Translations under genes and position numbers: made by a program | Assembly (NCBI GenBank): GCA_022316685.1 | Contig: JAKJHU010000615.1 | Coordinates: forward strand, 1 to 64,000 | Origin: Progne subis subis | Taxonomy: Eukaryota > Chordata > Aves > Passeriformes > Hirundinidae | DNA: 64,000 nucleotides | Direction: 5' to 3' | The notes under the pieces: model-generated | Databases searched by the model: none | Told to the model about the DNA's origin: nothing | Seen by the model: only the letters and a program-made list of their open reading frames with translations | Shown: positions 37,291 through 49,972 of the stretch, piece after piece | How the letters are laid out: the number at the start of each line of letters is the position of its first letter | Position numbering within the stretch: position 1 is the first letter of the stretch

Positions 37291-37687
37291 GTTTTCTTCC
37301 AGTTATTCATAAAGCAGCTGCTTACCAGGGAATGTTGGAAACTTGTGATTTGTATTTCTGTGTTTAAATCTAGAGGTTTGAGTCAGAGCAGCAAGTTAAC
37401 ACAGATGACCTGCATATCTCATTTTCATGGTTTGTAGCTTGGTTTTTTTTTCTGTACTGGAAAATAATGTAAAGCAGCACTTTTTATAATACAATGTCAA
37501 TATTTGTGCCTTGCAGCTTCACCTTGTGGAGTTTCTGCATAACCAGCTATGAATATGTGCATATATGTGATAAAAGCATCTCACCACTGCCTCTCTGAAG
37601 ATTTTTCTCAGGAAAATGATTCAATGGCAATGTTCTGACTGCCCAAGAATTGCACTGTGTAGCTACATTTGTGCAGCACACGTGCCC

Positions 37688-37793
37688 TTGTTTTTTGGGT
37701 TTTTTTGGGTTTTTTGTTGTTGTTGTTTGGTTTTTTTTGTTGTTTGTTTTTGGTTTTGTTTGTTTGTTTGGGTTGTTCTTGGTTTTTTTTTTT
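37688..37793 (+). repeat. G/T-only tract, 90 bp pure
   Basis: Bases 37688-37777 are all G or T, with TTG and TTTG subrepeats, followed by one C and a T-rich end. This is the third tract of its kind in the window and has the same strand bias. Confidence 0.95.
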
Positions 37794-38021
37794 AGCGAGG
37801 AATCCTTTTCTTATACCATTGTGATAGCAGTGTTACATGTAGTACCTTATTTTACAATTCCAGAAATGAGTTTCTATGTTGGAAGTGGGAGTCCAACAAC
37901 TCTGACCTGGGGACCAGCTGCCACAAGGTCACACAAGTGTAATGACCTCAGCTGATTGCCCACCCTGGGGTGGGCTGAGTGCTGCTCTCAGAATTGCTCA
38001 TGCCACCTCTCAGATTTTTAG

Positions 38022-38072
38022 GGAATACCATTAGTGGCAAGAAAAAGGTGGTGACTGACAGTAAAATTATTG
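38022..38072 (+). CDS. Candidate internal exon, 51 bp, phase 1 in and 1 out
   Basis: The acceptor CAGATTTTTAG ends at 38021 and a strong donor TTG|GTAAGTC starts at 38073. The segment enters in phase 1, encodes NTISGKKKVVTDSKII and leaves one G. Placed between the 24256 segment and the 63398 terminal exon, it keeps the frame at both junctions and creates glycine and aspartate junction codons. The lysine-rich peptide has no recognised domain. The pyrimidine tract is moderate. Confidence 0.25.
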
Positions 38073-38079
38073 GTAAGTC

Positions 38080-41000
38080 TAAAGCAAGGGAAAAAAACCC
38101 CAGCCCAGCATTTTCTCTTTCTGTCCTGACATTTGAGTGACAATCCAGATTGGACCAGGGTAACAGCCAATATTTCAGTGGAAAATTTTAAGACATTATG
38201 CATGCCATACTGAGGTGTTCCTAGGAAATAGGGCCATATATTCTTTATTTTCACATGCAGCTCACTCTTGACATTTCCAATATACTGTAGGTACTGTGGG
38301 TGGTCCTCCTAGCAAATGCCAGCGGGTTCTTTGCTGCCCTTGTGAAGGAGAGGCTCAGAAACTCTTACCATGACAAAATCACTACTTTTTCCTCCCTTTT
38401 TTATATAAAATGAAAACTTCTCTACTTGAGCTCTTTTAAAATTCTAGCTCAATTGAGGCTTTTGTTTTTAGTTAAGTTTATATATCTGCTGGCGTGCTTT
38501 GTTAATTTAAGCCAAACCCTCAAACTTTACCTTGGCAGAATCACTGATTTTGTTGGGTTCCCTGCACCCTATTAAATGAGCTAGCACCAAAACAACATCC
38601 AGTGGACAGATGACTCTGTTCTGATTACTTTTCAGGGTCTTTGATGGCAGCAGTTGGTCCTGACTCAGCCTTTTTGATACCTTACCATGGCAATTTATAG
38701 TGCCTCAGGTTATTTTTTAACTGTATAAATGCTAAAATTAAATCACAAAGTACAAGTTCTTCAAGTTCTTGTTCTTTAAGCCATCTCTGAGAAAATGTTG
38801 TACAGCCTTTTTTCTTCCTTTTTTTCAGAACCCATTTATGTGCAAATAATAGGTTCTTCTGTTTGCTGTCATAAATAACTGTAATATTTATGATTTAGAT
38901 ATGTAATATGTATCATATATGAGAAGTTGCTGGTCAGGTTCTGGAATTGTGCAAGACAAGGTAGAAAGGACTACCTTGTTACAGGAATCGTCTTTGTTTC
39001 CTTTCTGGTCCAGAATCATTATAATTTTTTCTGGTTTTTTAACCCAAATGATGCATCACTTTGAGGTTGCTGTTGTGGGAGATCCTGGCAGTCCTTTTAG
39101 GTGGCTGGTAATATCCTAGGAGGCTTTGTCTCAGAGCAAATCTAGAGCTGAAGTTTGAATTTGGTGGGGAATCGATAGGAACACAAATATTTGCCTGACA
39201 GGAGGCTGAAGGACTGAGGCAGCAGCCTGTGTGGACAGGGAACAGCGTGGGACTTGCTCCTTCCTCTGATAGGCCTTTCTCAACTGCACGGGCTTGGCAT
39301 CTGTACAATATTCTTTCTGTGCCGTGCTTGGCTTGGATTCTTTTGCTTAGGTGCAGTCTGCTCCTTTTCTTAGGTTCTGAGCACTTACCCTGATTAGAGA
39401 ACGCTCAGCCAGAATGGGCTCCGTCCAGTTCTTACCAAACTTGAAATGATGGGAGAGAAACTCCATGTGTCCCTTGTTTCATCTATGGGTGGGCTAATCA
39501 GACTGTTTGCAGTAATTCACCTTAGGTACTACTTGTTCCCTTGACGGCTTTACAATGAGCTGCAGGAGGTTTTGGAGAAGCACAGCACTATGTCCATCAC
39601 CTTGTTGAGGGCCCAGTTCACTTTGCCAGATCAGAGAAACACACTTTATACCAGGCACTGTTGGATAAACTGTTAGGGGTATCCTGGTTAGCTCAGGGAT
39701 GCTTAGGGAAATGGGATCACACCTTTGGATTGTGAATTAGACTTCATTAATTTATGTTCACAGAAGTAAAGGACAGCACAGTTTCAGCATTTTTCCAGAA
39801 AACTGAATGTTTTGTTTCTAAAATCCAATTACTTTGTGATCTTAAGTAATTCATTTACATCTCTGCAGGAAAATGTAAATAGTTGTAAGGAATAGTGATA
39901 TAAAGAGCAATTGTAAGTCCAGGGGAAAATGGCAGCATTTGAGACAGTTTCTATAAGGACAAAAAGTCAAATTCTTAAAATTTACCATAACTTTCAATTC
40001 AGAAGACACTTTAGCACAGGTTAGTGAAAGTATTTTGTGTTTCAAAAATATGTATGACTTTGGAGAGATATTTTGAATATATTTAGCTAAATATAAGTTA
40101 CTTGTTTTGAATATGTTAAATGAGATTTTTTTATTATTTTTTTTTTTAATTGGAAATGTCCTTCCAAAATATCTTTGAAGCATTTAATAAATTGGAATCC
40201 ACCCATTCCATCAACTTTTATGGTTTCAGGAAATCGGGATTTTCTGGCAAAAACGTTTCATTCAATAGATCCCAGCTAAATCTATTGAAGATTTATTATT
40301 TATCATGGACCAAATCTTGCTTTCTGTAGCTACATAAATAGTTAATGAAAGTGCTTCCAAGCATAAAGCATGAACTATTTGGACCAATGTTATAAAGTGC
40401 TTTGAGCTGGGAGAAATAGAAGCTGAAACATGGAAGATACATTATAAGCAGAGTTATTTTTGTTCTGTAGAGAAACTTTTAATTATCAAAGACTTAAAAA
40501 GAAAGGGTTTTTTTCCCTTTTTGAATCCTACAAGAGATAACTTCAAAGAACCTCTAATATTATATTGCAGTTGTCAAAAACTCAATGCTACTGTTTTGAT
40601 TACTGAAACATAGGTGGAGACCAACTGAAACAGGTATAACCTCCAAGTAACATTTCAGATATTGTCAAACTGAGCATGAGCTTCCAGTGGAAAGGACTTA
40701 TTTTAAAGTGGAAATTTTGGTGTATAATGTCTTTACTAGTTTACAGCTTTGCTGACTGGAGTATACAAAGGTATTTCACAAAACACAACATCTCAGTCTT
40801 TTCTGGAGAGGCAGCTTACCACATTGATATTATAGACATCTGAACTCATGTGTCTTTATGTAACATTGATTAAAATAGGCTATTTTAGGGGAAATAATTG
40901 CTGAAACTGGCACAAGTGACTGCAGTACTCTGAAATCTGAATAGAAAGAAAAGAACAGTTTGAAGTGAGGCCTACATTTAGACATAATGATAATCCAGCC

Positions 41001-42687
41001 TTTTCGGGACAGAAAATGTATAGGATTAATCTTGCTGGGTTTCTCCCCAAATTACTGTTTACCATTTAAGAAAAATTAATTCTGAATATGCTTCCTATAT
41101 AAAACTGAACACTATTAAAGTGAATGTGTGTCTTGTCTGAATGAGAACAAGAGAATAAGACCGTATATGTTAATATGAGGCATTACGAACTGAAAGATGT
41201 ATGTTTGAAAAAAGTTAATGAAAGCTTCACAAATCTTTCTTGTTAACTACATCCACTCTACACATACAAGACGGCTTTCTCAACCTATGGGGACCACTGG
41301 TAGTAAATGTAATTGGGCAAAGCACGTCTAAGAATTTGGGACATCATCATCCTATTCTGAGCCCTTCATTGCTGTCAGTATATCAACAATTTCTAGATTA
41401 ATTTCCACATACAATACTACAGAATAGAACGATCCTAAAATAAATACTTCATATTCAGCCATTCTCTGATTTCCTGTAGAACCTGTACGTTCAAATGCAA
41501 ACTGTGTCTATCCTTGTATCTGGCATGTTTGCCAAAACATGACATAGGAAACTTTTCTACAGATAAGACAGAATTTCACTGCTGTGGGTAGTTTCTTCTT
41601 ACTTGCTTGTATTTGTTTATACTATTGATGAACTTGCCCTTCCAGCAGAGAGTTTGGGAGGTCATTCCCAGACCAATGAGGAAAAAGGTGCACAACAGCA
41701 CAATCTAAAAGTAAATAAACAAAAGCCCCAGTGGAATTTCTGCTCTGTAAAACACTGTGTTGTGAAGATTTCTTTTCTAACTTCCCTTCTTTTCCCTCCA
41801 TCTGAGCCCAGATATAAGTCCATTAGGATTTCTTGGAGGCTGTAGCAGGCTAAAAGAATCCTTGCTGTGATTGCTGGTGCACTTGTGTTGTTGTGTCCCT
41901 TTTTTCTCAGTAGACAGAAATGTAGATTTTTCAGAATCTTTGGCCAGGGCTACTCTAGCAACCTTCTGTAAATGGGAGATACTTTGGAAGAAGGATACAA
42001 AGGTATATAACTGCTGATTTTCATGCACCCCAAAAGACTGGACTGTTTCTATTTTTCCCTTGGCAATTACTCCATCTCTCTGTAGGCAGGCAAATAATTT
42101 CTCACCTGGAAATGAAACAATGAGCAAACTTGTATGAATTGCTTTTGCTTCCTGACCACTTATTGCTAAAACACTGAAGTTTAGTTTTAATCTTGTCTAT
42201 ACTCCTAGAGAGTCTCTAGGGGAAAGGAGCTGTTTTATGTACATCTTAGCCTGAAGCACTTGCGTCACTGTACAGTTTTGTATTGCTTGTTTAATAGACC
42301 ACAAAAGTCAACATCTCTTTGGAAGAACAATTTGTGCTTAAAGTAGTCACAACATCCAAGAGATCGTGTTGAGGCAGGATGTTGTGAGAAATCCAGAGTT
42401 GGAACAAACCTCTTGTTCCCTAATTATAATGTTAATTCTTAAGAAAGCCTAAGCCAGTCTGTGTTGGTTTATACCAATAAAGGTTTGGGTTTTCTTTCTT
42501 TCTTGCCCATCCTTCTCTGGGAATCTGGAAGTAAGTCAACATTTTTTACTTTCAATGTAAGAATGCTTCAGTTGCATATTATTATGGAAACAGATTGCAT
42601 CTCTGAGAATGGACAATCTGCATTTAAAATATCTTTAATGAAAAGAGGTCAAAAACCTTTAGGTTCACAGATTTATAAAATAAATGA
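38080..42687. other. No firm gene
   Basis: Unique AT-rich DNA. An ancient LINE-tail-like word, TATAAAGTGCTTTGAGCTGG, occurs at 40391. The coding-like minus frame near 42 kb is listed separately. Nothing else is supported. Confidence 0.4.
41777..42127 (-). other. Coding-like minus-strand frame, possible exon or fossil
   Basis: The minus-strand frame of 116 codons includes GEKLFACLQRDGVIAKGK and SISHLQKVARVALAKDS, with mixed composition. Near its start TTTCATTTCCAG|GTGAGA can be read either as an acceptor or as a strong donor for a small upstream segment. No terminal donor, poly(A) signal or known domain was recognised. Listed as an unexplained open frame, not a gene. Confidence 0.15.
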
Positions 42688-42945
42688 AATTGAAAGGGAT
42701 TTCAGGAGTTGTATAGACTAACCTCTTGCTCAAAGCATTATTATCATTGAGGTCAGATTAGATTACTCAGGGCTTTAGCCAGTCAGAGCTTGAAAACCTT
42801 CAAAGATGGAGGTGGTGCAACTTCTGTGGGCAAGCTGTTCTACTCCTTGGCTGCCTCCATGGGAAGAATATCTGGTTAAAATATCTCTTGTTTCAGTTTT
42901 GATCTGTTGCCCCTTGTCTTCTCTGAAGAGCCTGGCAGCAGTGTT
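42688..42945 (-). mobile_element. Old, diverged CR1 LINE fragment, minus strand
   Basis: Diverged CR1 tail blocks appear in order on the plus strand: GGGATTTCAGGAGTTGTATAG, CTCTTGCTCAAAGCA, ATTACTCAGGGCTTTAGCCAG, GCTTGAAAACCTTCAAAGATGG, GCAAGCTGTTCTACTCC and TCTCTTGTTTCAGTTTTGATC. The octamer tail is lost and there are many substitutions, so this copy is much older than the one at the right edge. Borders are approximate. Confidence 0.8.
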
Positions 42946-43722
42946 TCCTTGCATTAATCTCTATGGCACTTTGTTGTTTTTGTCCTGCAGGTGGAATGCA
43001 AACCATTAACCCATTTGCTCTGAGTTCTCAGGGTAATTTTTGTTTTGCCTTTCTAGGTGTCCTTTCAACCTGGGATGATCTTTTTTTTCCTTGCAGTTTT
43101 AGGTGTCTGTCAGATAAATCCTGCCTTTGGTCACAAACACTAAACATTTGGTTGTTTGGTCTTAGGTTCTTTACAGATGAAATGCAGCTAAGTCACTAAT
43201 TTTCCTAGGACGGGGCGTGTAATGAATGCACTTCAAAAAAGTGCACACTGTACATTTACACAGAAAAGTAAGCAATGAAGCTCATATAAGATTGATGAGA
43301 AAAAATCACTATCAGCATGTCATAGTATTACAAGCTGTATCAGATTTGTGTGCCCAGCATTAGGTTTAAAGAAAGCATATTAAAGGCAATGTATGGTTGC
43401 CTGGTTTCTTCTTCAACTATCAAATACAAAGCCACACATGAGCAATTTTGAGAGCTGAATATAACCCCTCTGACAATATCAAACTCTTGAGTTCTTCTGA
43501 CAGCCACTGGTGAAGCCAGCTGATTTGTAGGAAAATGCATTGTCCATTCCTTCAGACAAGTGAAATTACTGTCCTCACCTGGCCATATTGAAATGATTTA
43601 GCTGATTTCAGGAAAATCCATTTCTAATCACCTACAACCTTTTAGCAGTTTCTATTGTGATGGAATAGTTTTACAGATTTCAGACAGCAACTGGAGCTTC
43701 TATCCTCCTGCACACGTGCTGG

Positions 43723-43770
43723 ATAGTTCTGTGTATACAGTCATGTATAGTTCTGTGTATACACTCTTGT
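43723..43770 (+). repeat. 24-bp imperfect tandem duplication
   Basis: ATAGTTCTGTGTATACAGTC and ATAGTTCTGTGTATACACTC begin adjacent 24-bp units (43723 and 43747), with a few differences between copies. Confidence 0.85.
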
Positions 43771-44245
43771 CTGTATTATGTATGTTTTGTTCCACAAATT
43801 GCTAAACATTCCAGGCTGACTTATGCAGGCTGTGTGTAAGAGTTCTTCTGTTGAGACCCATGTCTGACAGTGAGCGTGTGGTGAATGACTCAGAACCAAG
43901 TATGCAAAAACATTGTGGGGTTGTTAACAGTTTGAGGTTGACAAGATCCTAAATGTCTAGATTTTGTATTAATCTTGAATTTTACATCAAAAAATATTTC
44001 CTCAATTGTGCTTTCGCTCTTTTTGAAGGGAAAAAACAATGTCAGCTTTTAAAAGATGGCACGACCAAGCTAATGCTATATAGTTTCATGCACCTAGAAA
44101 CATTAATTGCTAACAGCTTAAGGAGAGGAAAGTACAGAACCAAAGAACAACAGTGTTTGCCTCTCTCTTTTATTTTCTGAGAAGATTTCATTTCAATAAC
44201 CAAGGTAAAACAAGCTGAATATAAGCAGAGCTAGTTAAATAGAAA

Positions 44246-44267
44246 AAAACAAACAAACAAACAAACA
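44246..44267 (+). repeat. (AAAC)n tetranucleotide
   Basis: About five perfect AAAC units after an A-rich lead. Confidence 0.9.
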
Positions 44268-45556
44268 GTTTTTCATCTTTTTGAGGACTCAACACTTATA
44301 GCAGAGGAAATTGAGCAGTCCTGTGGAATAAAATATTAAGGCACAATTTTTAGCTGGACATGGGAGTGGCTGATGTACTAAAACGTAATAACGACCTGAG
44401 GGAGATGTGTAAAGAAGCAACTGTATGAACATGGAACCAAGCACATTTGAGGCCAGAAGAAGCAGCAAAGAAAATGTCAGAAAGACCAGCAAAGTGTCTT
44501 TTGGAAGCTCATTTTCTGGACTTTCATCTTATGCTAGACAATGAGAGCAGGGAGCAATAGTAATTGAGTTGAAGATACTTAACATGAATTACAGCAATAA
44601 CGTACTGCTGATATAAAATGGAACAAATCATGAGAGTAGTAGAGGACCTTTAGGGTTCATAGGGAGGAGCAGGGGTTTTTTTATTATTATTAAATATAAT
44701 TTCCATTTTTTTCCTGTAACAGCCTGCAAAATTTCTATCATACAGTAACATTTTTTTCATCAATAACTAATTGAATCCATTATCTATATCATTATAAAAT
44801 ACATGGAAGGGGGAAATTTATGAAGGACATTATAAAAGAAATAACCTATTTGGTCATTCCAAGTTGCTGGGATCAAATTTGAAAGCAGCTTGCTCAAATT
44901 TCTAGGCTGCTATGCCCTGGCCCCTTGAAAGGTGCCTGTTATTTCCTACCCATTTGTTATAGTATCCTGTTCTTGGCAGGATGCCTACTATTTAAGGTTA
45001 CTTTCATTAATCAGCCATAAGTTAATTTCTTTGCGGGCAGAATCTCTGATCTCGTTATGTTGTCTTTAAAGCTCAGATTGTTTTATTTTTACTTTGATAC
45101 CATTGTAAAAAGATAGACTTAAGTTAAAGAACTGTCTCTGAGGAATCATTTGGTAGTCTTTGAAAAAGTGACAAATTGGACAATCATGAAGCAATATTCT
45201 CGTCTTTAGCTGAAAGTTACAAAATTCAGTGACTGATGCATTTCTGGAATGTGGATCATAGCTTTAAAATAACCACACTCTATGGGTTGCATTGCAAATG
45301 TACATAGAATTATTCTCACAGGCTGCTTGGTATCAGGGCTAAACACATAATTAAGTCAGTGATAACATGAGAAAATCATTTTCCTGCCCAGTGCCACACC
45401 ATTCTTTTACTAGAGGTTATGTGCATATTTTAGCTTATAGCTGTGACTCTCTTTGTTGTACTTCTTTCTGATTTTTTTTAATAGCAGTCGGTGTGTTTAA
45501 AAGTTTATAGACCGAACCATTACTCCCGTGTAGTACATTTCTGCTTTGAGATGTTT

Positions 45557-45714
45557 CTTTTTTCTTTTCTAACCGGCTGATCACCTTTTTATCTCTTTTT
45601 CTTTTTTCTTTTTCTCTTTTTCTTTTTTCTTTTTCTTTTTCTTTTTCTTTTTCTTTTTCTTTTTCTTTTTCTTTTTCTTTTTCTTTTTCTTTTTCTTTTT
45701 CTTTTTCTTTTTCT
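45557..45714 (+). repeat. (CTTTTT)n hexanucleotide microsatellite
   Basis: Fourteen perfect CTTTTT units span 45629-45712, preceded by about 70 bp of impure C/T repeats. The minus strand reads as alternating K/E and R/K frames over 100 codons, which are artefacts. The purity suggests high slippage mutability. The purine strand (AAAAAG)n could form triplex DNA. Confidence 0.95.
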
Positions 45715-47309
45715 GTGGCCATTACCAGTACATGGGAACAGAAATCTGACTTGATACATTGCATATACTATGAGTTCAATGTTTTTTCTTCCATTGCACT
45801 TCATTTCCCTAATGCTACCTGAGGTACTTCGAGACACATGCATCCGTGTCTTCTGTCTTTGAGCGTTAACTTCAACTGCAGCAATAAAATCTGGGTGCTT
45901 TTTAGAGCATTAAATCTGGCGAGTGGATATTTGTCATGATGTCTTTCAGGACCACCAGGTGTATGTCAGGGAGTGAGAAAGTTGCTCCACAGGTAACTCA
46001 AATCTCTCTGAGCAAGCCTAGTACATGAAGAAGCCATTTGTATCCCACTGAGTCCCATAAAGCTGAGAACGTTGCTGAGATTTACACGGGTCCAATCTCT
46101 GCAGCTGATAAGAAGGGTGGCTGCAGCAGGGCGGCATGCGTGTGACCTGAATCCCCGTTTCTCGTGCTTCAGAGTGGCACTAGTGGGGTTCTTGGGTTTT
46201 TATTTGCTTTGGTTTTAGCTGGGTCACAGCTACTGCGAAGGGTGCCTTTTATTAAACCAGGCAGCTGGAAAGTGGTTATGTGGGAGAGCTCAGGAAAGGG
46301 AGCCGCGCTGCCTCTGGGGGATGGAGTGGGAATGCTGGGTCAAAGGGAATGTATTGGCAAAGGCCCTGAATGCCTGTTCCCATAGCTTACTTAGGGCTGC
46401 CCCAGTGCTTTTAGACAGAATTGTTGTCAATGGTATTGATCAGATGTTCTGATAATCCAGCAAGCTTCCTGATGTGTTAAATTCCCTTTTTTCACGTGGT
46501 GTTAAGTGTGGAAGAAGTATATGTAACTCTCAGTGGACACCACCAAAGGATGACTGCTTACCATCAATTGTGCTGCACATGCCAATTCCAATTAGTCACT
46601 TACTAGCCACTTTTAACACTTTCTAGCAATTCTGTGTACCCCTTCAAATATACTTCGTACTTCTGGAGTTTTTGTTTATGTTTTTATCAGAGGAATCACA
46701 CAGAAAGTTTTATTTTCATCAGACACAGAAGAGGCTGAATTAAATTTCTGCTACCCATGGGTTCTTAAAAGTATATATTTGAACTGAAAAGAGGACAAAG
46801 AAGCTATCAACTCCAGAGGAGCAAAATTTTGCATTTAAGGCAATATAAATACAACAAACAGGACCAAATGTAGCATTTGAATGTAAGCTAAAATTTGGAA
46901 TGCACCTTAGAAGGAAACTTACCTTTGCTTAAGCTTGTGATTTCTTTTTCATAGTTGCTTGATAGTTTTATGAACTTCTTTCTGTGGAAAATATCAAGTT
47001 TTCAATCTACTTTAGCTTGTGCTTTGAAGCGGTTACAATGTGAGAGGAAGGGTGAGATTTTCATGACGTCTTCCTTTGTATTTGTATGCATGCACATACA
47101 GTAACAGCTTCCATGTTTCCCATTCTCCATGACCACGAGCTCAGAAGAGCTGTTCGTGCAGGCAAGATCAGATGTCATCATCAGTTTTGTCTAAAGGGTC
47201 TTGTGTGATGTCCCACCTTATCAGCACCTCCTCCCTTGCTCTGCAGTGGAGAAGGGCAGGAGTGTGCAGCCCATGGGAAGGCATCCAAAATTCCCCTTCA
47301 GTCAAAGTG

Positions 47310-47570
47310 AGACTTAATACAGCAAGAAATGGGTTAATGATTGTATCTCCACTTCAGCAAATGTGCAATAAAGAGGTAGATTAGGAGAGATGAAAAATTT
47401 ATTGCAAGAGTGGCGCAGTATTATGAAAAACAAAATGATTTCATTGAGCGGGAGTTCTGTTACCATAATCCTAACAAAAAACTCCATTACAATAATAATA
47501 GGAGAAAAACTAATTGCAGCAAGGACAGGACAAATCTTTTTTAATCCTCCTTGTCGTCTCAACTAAATCC
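47310..47570. promoter_or_regulatory. Candidate conserved noncoding stretch
   Basis: Repeat-free DNA including GGGTTAATGATTG, GATTTCATTGAGCGGGAG, ATTACAATAATAATAGG and AAAACTAATTGCAGC. An 82-codon minus frame crosses it without splice or start support. Confidence 0.18.
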
Positions 47571-48213
47571 AAACCTATTTGTATTAACCTTTGCTGACAG
47601 AGTCACATGATGGACATAATTTCTAGTAATTTAGCAGCAGTAGATCTAACCTTTCTTCATCAAATATTCATAAAGGCATGATTCTCAATGATTTTCTGTC
47701 TCTTTTCATATTTACAGCTTGTTGTCTTCTTCCTTTTTACTATAATTTGAACACAAATGAAGTCAGATGGAATTAAAGTGGAATTGCTATAGTGGCTACA
47801 GTACCTGAAAGCAAAGAATAACTAATTGAAATTTCTTATAAGTCAAGATCATGCTGTACTCTGATGGGGCTGCATTAAACAGTTCATGTGTCCTTGCCTT
47901 TTGAGGGGTTAAAAACTTAACCTAGATTAAATGGCATAAGTTCTTGTCATTTGCATAACTTTTTAAAATGTGTCATGCATCTGCATAAACACACATGGAT
48001 TTGGAAGTGTGAACTTTTACTGAATCCTTGGACAAGGTATTTGACTCATGGAAAGAAATGCTGTGGGCTCAATTCTTTCTTTAGGTGTAAATAAGAATGA
48101 CCATTGAACTCTATTCAACTGTGCTAGTGTAAAGCTGATGTAAAAGGTTGAAGATAAATCAGTTTGATTGAGGCAGTGTAGAACTAGTATGAAATCTGGA
48201 CTATGCATCTCTT

Positions 48214-48243
48214 CCCTTCTAGGAAATTTCCCTTCTAGGAAAT
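48214..48243 (+). repeat. Short direct duplication
   Basis: CCCTTCTAGGAAAT is repeated with a 16-bp period at 48214 and 48230. The unit CCCTTCTAGGAAA resembles a STAT-type TTCTAGGAA palindrome. Confidence 0.85.
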
Positions 48244-49304
48244 ATTACCTGTAAAATGATCACATATCACAGTAGTTTTTGTTTCTAATGAAGAAATTAG
48301 ATACTCTCAATGCAAATATAAAGTATAATGGAAAATATTAAACAGAGATTGGTATATATAAAATATTATGTGATACATTCGCAGAAATACTTCAGGCTGG
48401 TATATTTGAGTTTAATATTGAGTTGGGCAATTGCTGTAAACATCCTTTGCACCATGCTATGAACCAAAACTGTGCCTGTGGGTAGCTCTGATAAACAATG
48501 TGGTGTCACTGTGCTCATTCTCACCAGAAGAGATTGTGGATAAGTGGAAGCATTATAAATTATTTAAAATAAGCTAAAGACCAGTTTTTTTCAGTAAGCA
48601 TAGTGTGCATAGATTTCAGATTCTTTTTTCTTGATAAGTTCAGGTGCTGATTTCCCATGCATTGAGAGCACGTTATTGTGACACCAGTATGGGCTTTGGT
48701 GTTTGGATAGAGCAGTGATGAGGGCATAGAAATTAGTTAAATATGCTCTAGAAGGAGGTGAGCTTACAGGTAAATACTATCTACTGGAGCAGCTGATATG
48801 CTTTAATTACAACTTTTGGTATATTTAAAGCTAGGTGTAGAGGTTTTAAGAAATTTCTTAACTGAAATGAAATTAAATACTTCGGAGAAAAATGCAAGAA
48901 AGCTGTCTTAGAAATAGAAAAAGTTACTTAAAAAGGCATAGATATATATATAAAGCTATTGCTTCACTTCAGCTTTGCAGAGAATTATGCAAATCGTATG
49001 TATTGCTTCAGTTATTCTAGCCTTTGTCAAAGAAAAGCCTTTTTTACATCCTTAGTAATTATGAAATAAGAGGAATTATTCCATAAATGACATATATGCT
49101 TATTCAAATGCTCAAAATTACTAATTTCAGAAATTAAAATCTTTAATTACCAAAATTGAAAACTGTCCTAATTTTCCACAGTTTTAGAATAAAACTGAAA
49201 TAAGTGCCCTTGTTTGTATATAATTAGAACTTTAAATTAATTGTATAGGACTTTAAATAAAATAATTTTATAGCATTGTGCAAAACTGCATTTCCTTTCA
49301 GGTG

Positions 49305-49565
49305 ACAGCTTTAACTATTACAGATAAAATGTTTATAAACTCCATAAGTAACATTAATGGCATTTTCTGGTCTGTCTCATATAGGTTCTGATTTCCTGCA
49401 CTCACAGCTGGTTTATCTTAGAGCTACATCCAGTGAACTCTTTAAAGTGCAGTCTGCTTTAAAGAACAGAAAGCCAAACAATTAAACATAGCTAAGAGCT
49501 CCATATCAATAACTGATTAGAGGATATGGTTTATTCTTTACAGCTCGGAACACTGCAGCACCATA
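49305..49565. promoter_or_regulatory. Candidate conserved noncoding stretch
   Basis: Contains GGTGACAGCTTTAACTATTAC, ACATTAATGGC, AACAATTAAACATAG and ATCAATAACTGATTAG in about 260 bp without repeats. The poly-C run lies about 400 bp further right. Unverified. Confidence 0.18.
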
Positions 49566-49971
49566 AAGTTAAATAAGGTGCCCATCATATTCAAATTTGA
49601 GGACAGAGTCAGAAGTTACACAGAAAGTCCATAAAAGGAGGTGTGTGCGCTCTCACCATCATTCAGTATTTGCTTCTTTCTTACAAATAAACCTCCAAAA
49701 CCCATAAAATAAACCACACGCATTTATTCATTGTTTATGCCTAAATGAGCAGAATTCTACTGGGAAAACTATGGTGAAAATACCATATTTTACCATGACC
49801 AACATAGGAAGAACTTCAAAGGGCTCTTCACAGATTCATGACAAACAAAATATCTTCTAAAGGCTTATGGTAAATAGAGAAACAACCTCATTATTCACTA
49901 GCACATGGGATGTAATTAAGAGAATCTGAAACCAAGTATTGGTGTGGAAGAACTGGTTACTACCTGGAGAT

Positions 49972-49972
<1 letters not shown>

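Larger units (their letters stand above)
42946..47309. other. No gene recognised
   Basis: Unique DNA with the (AAAC)n and (CTTTTT)n microsatellites and a 24-bp duplication. At 45957-45999 a segment with a good acceptor (GATGTCTTTCAG) and donor (CACAG|GTAACTC) is open but exits in phase 2, which does not fit the favoured terminal-exon frame. Confidence 0.4.

Noticed and set aside
42806..43199. Plus-strand frames of 67 and 78 codons
   Set aside because: They overlap or directly follow an antisense CR1 fragment and show no coding context.
45435..45843. Minus-strand frames of 84 and 109 codons made of KE or KR repeats
   Set aside because: They are translations of the (CTTTTT)n microsatellite and carry no other coding evidence.
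45957..45999. Exon-like 43-bp plus segment with good splice borders
   Set aside because: It exits in phase 2, which would force the terminal exon into a frame that stops after about 24 codons, less likely than the 50-codon frame.
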